Source: Strigamia acuminata (taxonomy: Eukaryota; Arthropoda; Chilopoda; Geophilomorpha; Linotaeniidae). From it: DNA of 64,000 bases. Where the stretch lies: the NCBI GenBank assembly GCA_949358305.1, contig OX442315.1:2294001-2358000 (forward strand), written 5' to 3'. Positions 42,114 through 52,019 of the stretch are shown here, piece by piece. Position 1 is the first letter of the stretch. The number at the start of each line of letters is the position of its first letter. Under the pieces are notes generated by a model, which saw only the letters and a list, made by a program, of their open reading frames with translations, searched no databases and was not told the origin of the DNA. The translations under genes and the position numbers were made by a program.

Positions 42114-43116
42114 TTTTTTTTTTTCCTTTTTTTTTTGTAAACAACTCGTTTTTATATATATATATATATATTTCTTTATTTTTTTGTGAATAAATCATTT
42201 TTAATTTTTCAAATCGTTTTCAATTTTAATTTTAATTTTCATAATCATATTTAATCATTAAAACTCGTTTGTAATTAACATGCACATGTTAAATTATCTA
42301 TCGATTATTTTTTTAAATCAATATTGTTAAAATTCAGCATTAAATAAACAAACATAACATAACATCTTTTATACCAGACTAATCGAGATTCAAACAAACA
42401 AACACGCAAATATTAAATGCTACCACACCAAAACTAAAATAAAACTGCAAGTTGTAAACTCAGAAAAATATAAATTATTATTTTTTATCAGAAGTATTAA
42501 ATATAAGCAAAAAAAAAATTAGTTTCGATCCGGAAAACTGTTTGTTTGAAATCTAATAAAATTAAAAAAAAAAAAAAAAAAAAAAAACAAACAAGCACAA
42601 AAAGAAATAAAATCGGTGTGTTTTAAACGCAGAACCATGCTTGATTGTTAAAAAGAACAACACCGTAATCAAAAACAACACCAAGAACACAGAAATTATT
42701 GTCAGATTAGTAATTCGCTGTGAATGACCGTTGATTGTTTTGGAACGCTGTCCGCAATTTTTAGCGTTTCTCCGCGCGGACGTGAAGAGGGCGCCACTCG
42801 TGTGACCGAAACAACGACGACACCAAACACACTGACGTCGAGAATTCGAGTAGCTTCGCTGTTTTGTCAGAGTCCACTCGAACCAGACTCAACGTGGACG
42901 AGGCTGCCACATTCCACGTGTGCGAGAGAAGACATCGTTGTGATTGGGGGTGCCGAAAAATGATGCGCTCGAACAACGAACAACACGATTGCGTCGCTAT
43001 CAAACACCGACGTGCCCATTTGTCTGTAAAAAAAGAACGAGTTTTAAAGGAGTGAAATAAATTAAAATTAAATTTAAAACATGTATTCGTACATTTGAGG
43101 AGCAGATTAGGCGAAT
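42114..43116. other. AT-rich intergenic stretch
   Basis: Contains a (TA)n run at 42156-42171 and a poly-A run near 42565. A GC-richer segment at 42720-43060 has no splice-supported frame. No gene seen. Confidence 0.5.
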
Positions 43117-44103
43117 TCACTTTTTCTTTCCGGCGCTCGACTTTCCCTTTCCTTTCCTCTTTCTCTTGCTCCTTGCCCGTTTCTCTTTCTCCTTCCTCGC
43201 CAGTTTCTTTTCTTCGTCTTCGTCCTCATCACTTTCCGCATCGTCCTCAAATTCAGAGTTTCTGTAATCTTCGTCGTCTTCTTTTTCCTCTTCACACCTT
43301 TCACCTGTTTCACGCTCTTCTTCCCGGCGTCTCTCTTCTCCACACCCCTCTCCTTCGTCGTTCTCGGGCTCGCCGACGACGACAAACCTCTCCTTCATCA
43401 GCACCTCATCAACGAACGAGAAATCTTTATTCTGCAAATAAAACGGGAAAATCAATATCCGAAAAGTGTCGACGTAGACGCGCGCGGTAGATTCACTCAC
43501 CGACATGTCGTTCCATTGGTTTAACATCCCCAGCATCCGGAGTAAGTGGGTCTTGATGTCGGGATCGCCCCAATACTAAAAAAAAAAATAAAAAATAAAA
43601 AAAATATATACATAAATAAATAAATAAAAATAAAAATAAAAATAAAAATAAAAATATATATACTTGTTCCGCCTGAACCTGAGCCCGTATCGTAAAGAGC
43701 AGGAGAGTAAGCGAATGAATGGAGAACCGCATGCTCCCGTCGCGAAAGATTTTCATTTCGTGGTTATCGTCCCAATAGTTGGGATCGCTGTTGGGTTCGC
43801 TGCCCCCTTCCGCGACGGGAACCACCCTCGATCGCAACACCCGTTCCTCTCCCTGCGCATCGCCTCGTTGAAAAGATGATGAACGTGACGCCGAATCACC
43901 GTCGTTGTCGTCGTCGTCGTCGTCGTTGTCTCCGACGCGCTCTCCCTCTCCCTCTCCCATCCCCGGTGCCCATGCAATGCGATATCTGTGTTTGACCAAC
44001 CAGTGGTCCTCTAGTCGGTCAACCACAGGCCTCGCAATGCAGAATGGGCACCGTTTCAGGGCCTTGTGCATTTTTTTCAACTTCTAGGAAACAGAGGAAA
44101 AAA

Positions 44104-44150
<47 letters not shown>

Positions 44151-45176
44151 AACGAATCGACTAATTGATTAAATACCCACCGGCAACAGGAGATCGGGTC
44201 TACGCGAATAGTCCCGCAGATGCTTCCTGACTCTCTTGGAGATTTCATCCTCGCGCTTAACTGCGTCTAGGTGGTGATGTTGGCGCCAATGGCGGTACGC
44301 GTCCTCGCTGAAATATCCGTATTTCGACACCCCTAAGGTACGCGGGAGGGGAAAGGAAAAAAAAAAAATAAAAAAAAAATAAAAATTAGACAAAAAATAA
44401 ACAAACAAACAAATAAGCAAATGTATGTTTCTCATTACCCGGTTGTTTGGCGCACAGAGCACAATAGAACGACTTCCCGCCCTCTGTCCGGAGTTTTTCT
44501 CCCTTCTTTCCTTTCCCTCCACCCTGGCGTCGTTGCCGTGTTGGCACCGCCCCCGTCTCCACCTCCCCCACCTTCCGGAGCACCCATTTCTGGAACTCTC
44601 CGAACCGTCGATCCAACTCCATCGACAAGTTGGACGGAAGGTTGGACGGAAGCCCACTCGGTCCTGCCCTGCCAGACGGCACCACCGAGCCCTGGGATGC
44701 AGATGCCTTTCGTATCTGAAAGAAATGGAAGGAACGATTGAACAAACGATCAAAGACAAATAGACCAGACAGGTTACCTTTTCCGTCGACCGCGTGACTC
44801 GAGTCTCCGACCTTTTCGACGCGGGTTCCCATGACGGTGATGCGGGCCGCTTCGACGCGGATCTTCGCGGCTTGGCGATGACACGCGCCAGTTGCTGTTC
44901 TTGCGGCGGCGGGGGGGCGATGGGCTCAGATGGTGGCACGGTGAAACACGGCGTCGACATAACCGGGCACGGCGCCGACATGACAGGACGTGGCATTGGT
45001 GTGAGGATCGGCAACTGCAGCCGTTCCAACCTCACGACGGGGCACATTAAAGGCATTTTGCCTAATGTCGCCGTTGGTTGAAGTGGTGGCGACCGCGGCG
45101 GTGACAGGTCTGGTGACGACGGGACCGTCACAACGCTTGGCATCGTCCAAGTGCACCCTGATGTGCTGGGCAACGA
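43117..45176 (-). CDS. Two C2H2-like finger protein with acidic/basic C-terminus (at least 545 aa)
   Basis: Minus-strand exons in phase: 45176-44778, 44715-44439, 44332-44181, 44083-43664, 43575-43501, 43431-43117. The initiator exon was not found; the first listed exon is open at its 5' end. Exon 1 is Pro/Ser-rich. Exon 2 ends with YCALC, and exon 3 continues to HWRQHHH, so one finger is split by an intron. Exon 4 has a second finger (CPFC...HWLVKHR), then Gly/Glu and Asp runs, and a helical segment. The last exon ends in long Glu/Asp then Lys/Arg runs that look like nuclear localisation signals. The finger resembles that of the 31-33 kb gene, so the two may be distant relatives. Probable nuclear protein; partner and target unknown. 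Confidence 0.68.
44098..44150 (-). repeat. (AAAT)n microsatellite within an intron
   Basis: About 13 copies. On the coding (minus) strand it reads as a TTTA pyrimidine-rich tract upstream of the exon 4 acceptor. Confidence 0.9.
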
Positions 45177-45443
45177 CTGGAGAAAAAAAAAAAATAAATA
45201 AATGAATAAACGAACAAACAGACGGGCAAATAAATATACGATATTGCATGTCGAATCCAAGTTTGTGCGCGGGTCGGATTCATACGATCAATCCGCTCAA
45301 TGCTGCGCGCGGCAAATTAAATTTGCGGGTTAAATTATAGTGCGCGCGCGGGAATTATTAATTTACGTCAAATCAACGTGATCGCTTTTCAATTTCAAAT
45401 TGGAACGCGATCACGTTGATTGTCAAAATAAAATGGTCAGTTA

Positions 45444-48400
45444 CTACGTTACCTCGAATACTTCCTTTTCCACCTTCTCAACGGTCTTCCGTTTCTTTTT
45501 CGCACCCCCTTTCCTCACACACTTCCTCTTCTTCGGTTCCGTCGCCGTCTCCTTCTCCTTTTCCTTCTCCTCCACTGCCTCTTCCACCGCCGTTTCCTTC
45601 CACGTCTCCTTCTCCTTCTCCAACTCCACCTCCATCTCCGGCCACACTATTCCCATCTCCTCCACTGTCTCTTCCACCGCCTTCTCCTTCTCCGTCTCCG
45701 ACACAGTCTCTACCACCGCCTTCTCCTTCTCCGTCTCCGACACAGTCTCTTCCACCGCCTTCTCCTTCTCCGTCTCCGACACAGTCTCTTCCACCGCCAT
45801 CTCTTTCTCCACCTCCTTCTCCGGCACAGTCTCTTCCACCGCCTTCTCCTTCTCCGTCTCCGACACAGTCTCTACCACCGCCTTCTCCTTCTCCGTCTCC
45901 GACACAGTCTCTTCCACCACCGTCTCCTTCTCCACCTCCTTCCCTGACACAGTCTCTTCCACCGCCTTCTCCTTCTCCGTCTCCGACACAGTCTCTTCCA
46001 CCGCCATCTCTTTCTCCACCTCCTTCTCCGGCACAGTCTCTTCCACCGCCTTCTCCTTCTCCGTCTCCGACACAGTCTCTACCACCGCCTTCTCCTTCTC
46101 CGTCTCCGACACAGTCTCTTCCACCACCGTCTCCTTCTCCACCTCCTTCCCTGACACAGTCTCTTCCACCGCCTTCTCCTTCTCCGTCTCCGACACAGTC
46201 TCTTCCACCGCCATCTCCTTTTCCGTCTCCGACACAGTCTCTTCCGCCGCCCTCGCCTTCCCCACCTCCTCCACGATCTCATCCACAACCCCCCCCACAA
46301 TCTCATCCGCCGTCCCATCCGTTTCTCTAAAAAAAAAAAATAAATAAATAAATTGTGAGACGTTGCGTGCAAGACCCGAAGAGCGCGTGGAACTCACGTT
46401 TGTGGCAGGCTCGATGACCACACGGAATGCCCCGTGCTTTGTGATAGGTCCAAGGCACCGTCGTCGTTGGGTCCGTCCTGGTAAGAAACGAGTAAATATA
46501 ATTACAAATGTGTGCATAATTAAAAAATAAATAAATAAATAAATAAATAAATAAAAATGAAAAAAGGGGGCCAAAAAGACGCCCACAATTAAAATGACTA
46601 ACTTGTAATAAAAAAAAGAAAAGGAAAAAATTAACCAATAAATGAATTAAATTTAAATAGACCCTGACATTAAATGTGTCGGTAAAGAGCACGCATTTGA
46701 TGTGCGCGCCTAACTCGAGATGACGCGCGTTGGTTGGTCGTTTTCACATTTCGTCTGCGCCGATCGTGTCGGAAACATGAGAGTCAAGAACACTCTTGTA
46801 AACTCGACTTTGATTCTTTAGCCTACCGTTGCAGTTGCGGGTTCATGGTCCGGTGCCCCGGAAGACGCGATGCATTGTGCGACTCGAAACAAGACGTTCG
46901 ACATGACTTCGGACGCGGCCTGACAGGAAACAAGCAAATGTGAATATTCAAACGGATTGAAAAGAAAAAGAAACAAAACAGAAAAAAAAATGCATATACT
47001 GTATACAGTATATCTGTGATTACTCTGCGGGTCTTTGATAGCGCGCGGACTTGTTTTAAGGCGTGGGGATGAATGCGGATTTTGTGAATAACGTGTGGGT
47101 CCCGTATAGCGCATGGGGCCGATTGTTACGTTTCCGAAACATGATCGTCGTTACGCGCGGGACCAATAGTCAAGTCTCCGAAGATATTGTTAAAAAATTG
47201 ACGAAATGTTGTTGAAAATTGACGAATTTTGATGGAAATTGACTAAATTTTGACCAAATTTGACAAAAAAATTGGTTAATTTTGTTAAATATTGACGAAT
47301 TTCGTAATCTTATAATTTTTCATGTTTGTTTGAATTGAAGCGCAGGTCTTTAATAACGCACGGGACCATTTATTTTTAAATAGCGCACGGGTGCGCTATT
47401 TACAGATAAACGGTATCCTCGATTTGTACACGTGTCTTCGGTGGGACAATTTTAGTTCACGAATAACGCGCGCGGGCCTCTGATCGTACACATGAGAAAA
47501 TTTGTCCCCAGATAGCGTGTGGATCACTATTTGGAGATATACGGTGTATAATTTCTATTTTTCTAATTCTAATTCACTCACCGTCCCTGCATCTCCAACG
47601 ATGGCCTCCATTATTGCCCGCCTCTCTATCAGCCTATCCACCCGCCTCTCCACCACCCTCTCCACCACCCTCTCCACCAGCCTTTCGTGGTACAACACCA
47701 CCCTGGACTCGGAGGGTTGAGACTCGCTGAATTCCGTGTCTTGGGATTCCTCCAGCATCGGCTCTGTTGGTTGCGATTGCGAGTCGTCCAGAATCGACTC
47801 CACTGGACGTCGTCGAGATGTGTCCATTGTGGCCTGATTAAAAACGAGCAAATATAATAAATAAAAAAATAAAAATAAAAACAAAAAATAAAAATAAAAA
47901 TAAAAAAATGAATAAAAATAGAAAAAGAAAAAGAAAAATCAATTAAAAGAAAAAAAAAAATGGGGGGGGGGATGGGGGGGGGGGGAGGGAAGGGAGTGGA
48001 CACGTAAAACAAATTGAGACGCGGGGCGTCGAACGACAAAAAATTGGACGCGCGTGTTCGCGTATTTTCGCGCGCACAAACATGGGAGAATGGGTCACAA
48101 TTGCGTCGATCGCGCCAGAACCAGCAACGAAAGCTTATCCTCGCAAAATTAATTTTGATTATGGGCCAATTCTTTCACTCACCGCCGTCGACGCTTCCAC
48201 AGTGACCAACCTCTCGTCCACGTGCGGTTCCGTGTCCTGGAACGATACGAATGTGTATGAATAAATCAGCGTTTAAAAAATAAATAAATAAAATAAAATA
48301 AAACAAAGAAAGTTTAGAAAAATGGAAAATAGCGGGTCCGTACCCCGGACCGTGCCCATTTCCACGCGGATATTAGAATTTATTCCTATCCCGACGTGGC

Positions 48401-49295
48401 CCCTCTCCACGGATCTCAGATTTAATTGTCGGAAGAAAAATTTGATCACTACTTTGCAATTGGCATTCGATGCTGTTAAATGGTTGGAGAATCGGGACCG
48501 TTTGTCATTGCTTAAAATTGGCACAGATAAGAGATCGCGCATAAATGGGACAAAAAAATTAAATTTAAAAAAATGAAATTTTTACACGTGATATGAATCA
48601 ATTTTTAATGTCCGCGCGGAAATAAATAAATTATTTTCTATTTTTATTTCGCGAATTAGGCAGAAATATTTATTTATTTATGTGTTTGTTTATCTATTTT
48701 TCATCAATAATAATAATAATAATAATATTGTTAATCGTGAGACAATTTTTCCACTCACCGTCATCGTGGTTGCAACTTCGGTTGACCCCTCCTCGGTTTC
48801 TAATTTTTCATTTTCCATCTTCCCACCTTCCGTCTCTTTGTTTGCGTCGGATGTCTGTAAGGGAGAGAAAATAAAAAATAAAAATAAAAATAAAAACATT
48901 TTTCGTTTGTGTCGGCATATTCCGCTCTAAACGCGCGATTTGAAAACGACCACAAATCCGTGCTCGACGACGGTGCGTGGCAACGAGTGGACCAATACGG
49001 TATACACGTGTGCATATATAAATCAATAAATAAAAAATGTATACATTCGTCTAATTTTAATAAACCTCGTTCGCCGTCGATCGGGTAAAAATCATCCACG
49101 TTACACCGCAAACGCTCACTCACGTACACTCCCGCGACCAAACACAAAAAATCCATGTGCGTTGTTCGACGACCACACGTGTGCACACGTACGACCACGG
49201 ACGCGATTCATTGACAAAAAATATCGCAAAAATTCGTAAAAGCCGCCCAAATTTACCTGCGGAGACGCGACCGAGCATAAACTTCCCGCTTCCAT
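45444..49295 (-). CDS. Acidic Glu/Lys-repeat protein (about 498 aa, 7 exons)
   Basis: Minus-strand exons: 49295-49257, 48854-48759, 48236-48183, 47833-47582, 46919-46827, 46477-46398, 46326-45444. All introns are GT-AG. Phase is 0 throughout except phase 2 between exons 6 and 7. The start is MEAGSLCS. Exon 4 has a helix with repeated LVERVVERVVERR. Exon 7 encodes repeats of EETVSETEKEKAVE type: a 14-aa unit inside a 69-aa (207-bp) higher-order repeat present twice (starts at 45794 and 46001 in DNA). It is followed by a Lys/Arg-rich end. The charge pattern predicts a long, soluble helical or disordered rod. Function is unknown. Intron 5 seems to contain an inserted small transposon (46994-47550). 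Confidence 0.68.
45640..46260 (-). repeat. Coding minisatellite, 42-bp units in a 207-bp higher-order repeat
   Basis: The coding strand encodes EETVSETEKEKAVE-like units. Blocks with EKEVEKEMAVE and GKEVEKETVVE variants alternate in the same order twice, so a 69-codon block has duplicated without breaking frame. Confidence 0.85.
46994..47550. mobile_element. Possible small inverted-repeat transposon in an intron
   Basis: The left side reads TATACAGTATATCTGTGATTA. The reverse complement of the right side reads TATACCGTATATCTCCAAATA, so ends of about 14 bases match with mismatches. The interior is rich in TAGCGC(A/G)CGGG motifs and a run of TTGACGAATTTTG-like repeats. Low certainty. Confidence 0.35.
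48322..48576 (+). other. 84-codon frame inside an intron of the minus-strand gene
   Basis: MENSGSVPRTVPIS... runs to a TGA without interruption and includes a helical LQLAFDAVKWLENRDRLSLL segment. An AG lies four bases before its ATG but has no pyrimidine tract. It could be a nested small gene, a fossil, or chance. Confidence 0.25.
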
Positions 49296-49659
49296 TTCCA
49301 GTTCATGTATGCTCGCTACCAGTTTGTTGACGCGACACCTGTTGGCGATTCCGCGAATGATTTTGATTCAAAGTCTCCGATTTACATCCGTTTTTAAGAG
49401 CTACGATGTTTTGGTTTTGGAGTCGGCTATGTGATCGTTTTTTAATTAAAAACGAAACAATTTTGGGTCAGACGATAATATTTTGGGCTCCGTTATAATT
49501 TCGAGCGCGCGATCGTGAGCGGGGTGCTGTGATGCCCACTTCACTCCAGTCGCGTTTAAACAAACCAACAAGTTCGGGTTTTTGTCCCCTTTACTTATTT
49601 GTTTATTTTGGAGTTTTTATCGTGGGTCAAAAACGTTGACCGGAGGCAACGCCACATGT
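49296..49659. other. Intergenic, presumed promoter side of the acidic repeat gene
   Basis: No TATA box or other feature that I can defend. Confidence 0.4.
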
Positions 49660-49667
49660 GCAAAAGG

Positions 49668-49822
49668 CAGTGCTGGACTGGCCCGGCGGGCTACCGGGAG
49701 TTTCCCGGTGGCCCGTGGCCGCTGTGGCCTGTCGCAGCCGGCTGTAGCCTGTCCTGACTTCATTAATTGTGGCCCGGACACCCAGATTTCCCGGCCATAA
49801 ATTTGTTCCCAGTCCAGCCCTG
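49668..49822. mobile_element. hAT-type MITE (155 bp) with 8-bp target duplication
   Basis: Terminal inverted repeats CAGTGCTGGACTGG and CCAGTCCAGCCCTG (one mismatch) bound a GC-rich interior with no coding capacity. The 8 bases GCAAAAGG flank both ends (49660-49667 and 49823-49830). An 8-bp duplication and CAG(T/G)G ends are the signature of hAT elements. Confidence 0.92.
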
Positions 49823-49895
49823 GCAAAAGGGCAATAAAAGTACAAGTTTACTCGAATGGAGAGAACATTGCGTATATATAATATATATTATATAT

Positions 49896-50026
49896 GTATT
49901 TATTTATTTATTTATTTATCTATTTATTCATTTATTTACTATCTACGCGCGGCCACGTAAATAAATTCAATGGGAACCCCGTGGAATCGTGTGTTGCATT
50001 CACGCCCAATAGATGGCGTTGTTTGT

Positions 50027-50072
<46 letters not shown>
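49896..50072 (+). repeat. Two (TTTA)n microsatellites
   Basis: Runs at 49896-49935 and 50028-50072, separated by about 90 bases of mixed sequence. Confidence 0.9.
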
Positions 50073-50074
<2 letters not shown>

Positions 50075-51590
50075 TCTATTTTAATAATGCAGGTGTAACA
50101 TCCGGTTGGTCCGGCGTGCGACGAGAGACTGGGCGGTGTTTAAGTTTGACTGTTTATTATCGACGAATAGAGTAAACAATAAGTAAATTCTTCAAAGACG
50201 AAGAACATCGGGAGAAGTGGGTAACACTAAAACTCGATTGAAACGGGCAAAAAACGGTAGAGAGGCGCTAATAAATCCGTTTGAGTGACATCGGGTCGTG
50301 AAAACGACCTAACTAGCTTCGATTAACTGATAGGAACTAATGGACATTTATTCGAATCGATAGTCTAAACGGGCACAAACTGTCTAAAAGCGATGTTGAC
50401 GGGAGCAGTTCGGGACGGGAATTGATAAAACCCGAAAACAGAGAAGATTCGCAACGAAAGCAATGGCCGCCGTTGGAAACGACGAGAAATAAGCGTCAGC
50501 GGATGGAGACAAATAACATAACGCGAGACGTCTAAACCAAGCAGGAAGGTAAGAAGAACGTGCGAGCTTTGCTTTAAATTTTTGCAAACATTAGTATCTC
50601 CAGCAGAGATTCGACGGGCGCGTATAACCGTGCGGAGGAGTGAGTGAGCCGGGTCGCGCGAGTCGACAAACTAGGACGGAGCCCGGGAGGAAAAAAAGCC
50701 GCGAAAACAAGCACAACAGGTGAGTAAAATTCGGATGCCTGAGTTCAAATAAATCCCGAGGAAATAAACTGAAGAGTGTACATTTTTTCTAGGACATTAG
50801 CGCGGGTCCATCGGGAAGAGAATAGGACGCACCACGGTCCTCTCACGATTATATTGGAAATAGAAAGGGACAACGAGGACGCATTTGTCGACAACGAAGC
50901 GACAGAGAGTGGAAAATAGGAAAGGAAGGGCAATTAGATGAGTTCTTTTCACGTCACATACTTCTGACAGCGTATTAAAAACAGATCGTTCTCATTTTTG
51001 CAGGAAACACGATGTGCAGACGGTTTGCTACGTGTCATTCTCGGTTGCTCGCGAGACAGATGTCACACGGAGTCCTCGCGTCGTTCTCGCGTGTTGACAC
51101 ACACACATACATACTCGCGCGCGCATACATATAAGGCCACTCGAATTGGTGTTACGGAATCTGGAGGAAATTCAACGAATTTGCGTGCATCGTTTTTCGC
51201 ACAACATTGCTGAAGGACCGTTCATCCATCGAAACTACCGGTGCATGTAGAAAAAAACTGATTTATGACTTTATTTCTATTTTTCATACAGGTTAACGAT
51301 GTTAAACCGAGTGAAATAGTGCGGATCGAATCTTTTTAATACGAGTTGATTTATTTGGTTTGAACGAATTGAATTAATTTATCTTGAATTTCAGGTGGAA
51401 GAAAAACAAGTGACCGACTAGATATAAAATCGAGTGTTTCGCGACACCTGGAACGAAACGAGTTGTTGGATGGGTGAAATATAATCAGAAAATGTATAAA
51501 TATTTGAATTTTAACCAGACGTTTTATGATTGCAGGATTTTGTTAAACTGATTGATTGATTGATTGATTGATTGATTAATTGCAACCTAG
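50073..51590. other. Stretch without a defensible gene
   Basis: Several splice-like signals occur on the plus strand: donors near 50548 and 50719, acceptors near 50793, 51001 and 51394. No set of exons keeps a reading frame, so these may be untranslated exons or chance. A (TTGA)n run lies at 51548-51575. Confidence 0.35.
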
Positions 51591-51617
51591 ACGTGGCGTG
51601 TTGCCTCCTAGTGGACG

Positions 51618-51833
51618 ATGGTATCAGCTCCTGGTGCGTCAACGAGAAGGACGTGCAGTCTGTGTCTCCTCTACGACGACACCGAGTCTGGTCGCTCGAA
51701 ATGCTCCGTTGCGATGCCGGGCAATGGGCCGCTCAGCACGTACACGCTCGTCGACGGCGCGCGTCCCATCGCTGCGGACCCGGGGTGCTGCAAGGAGAAG
51801 ACAGGCAGACGGATAGATGGAATTAATAATTAA
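51618..51833 (+). CDS. Candidate small Cys-containing protein (71 aa)
   Basis: ATG lies six bases after a CTCCTAG acceptor, the spacing seen in other genes here. The frame (MVSAPGASTRRTCSLCLL...) is GC-rich and ends TAA. Five cysteines (CSLC, one in KCS, a CC pair) could bind metal or form disulphides. Two other frames are also open across the same bases, which lowers certainty. No homologue recognised. Confidence 0.35.
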   Translation: MVSAPGASTRRTCSLCLLYDDTESGRSKCSVAMPGNGPLSTYTLVDGARPIAADPGCCKEKTGRRIDGINN

Positions 51834-51916
51834 ATTGAAAATTTGATTCAACTTTTGGGGTGACTAAAACTCAAAGACAAAGTTTGTAATTTACTCGCAT
51901 CGAAAGATAAATTAGT

Positions 51917-51941
51917 TGTCGTTGTTGTTGTTGTTGTTGTT
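51917..51941 (+). repeat. (GTT)n microsatellite
   Basis: About eight tandem GTT copies before a T run. Confidence 0.85.
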
Positions 51942-52019
51942 TTTTTTTTCAAAATACAATTTATTAATAAAATATTACACGATGATTGTTCCACATTGAT
52001 TATTTGTTGATTATTTGTT

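Noticed and set aside
42724-42963. 79-codon frame in AT-rich intergenic DNA
   Set aside because: No splice acceptor near the ATG, no recognisable domain, no supporting exon.
45400-46347. Plus-strand Ser/Thr- or Pro/Ser-repeat frames
   Set aside because: Antisense of the acidic repeat exon, whose splice junctions and phase support the minus strand.
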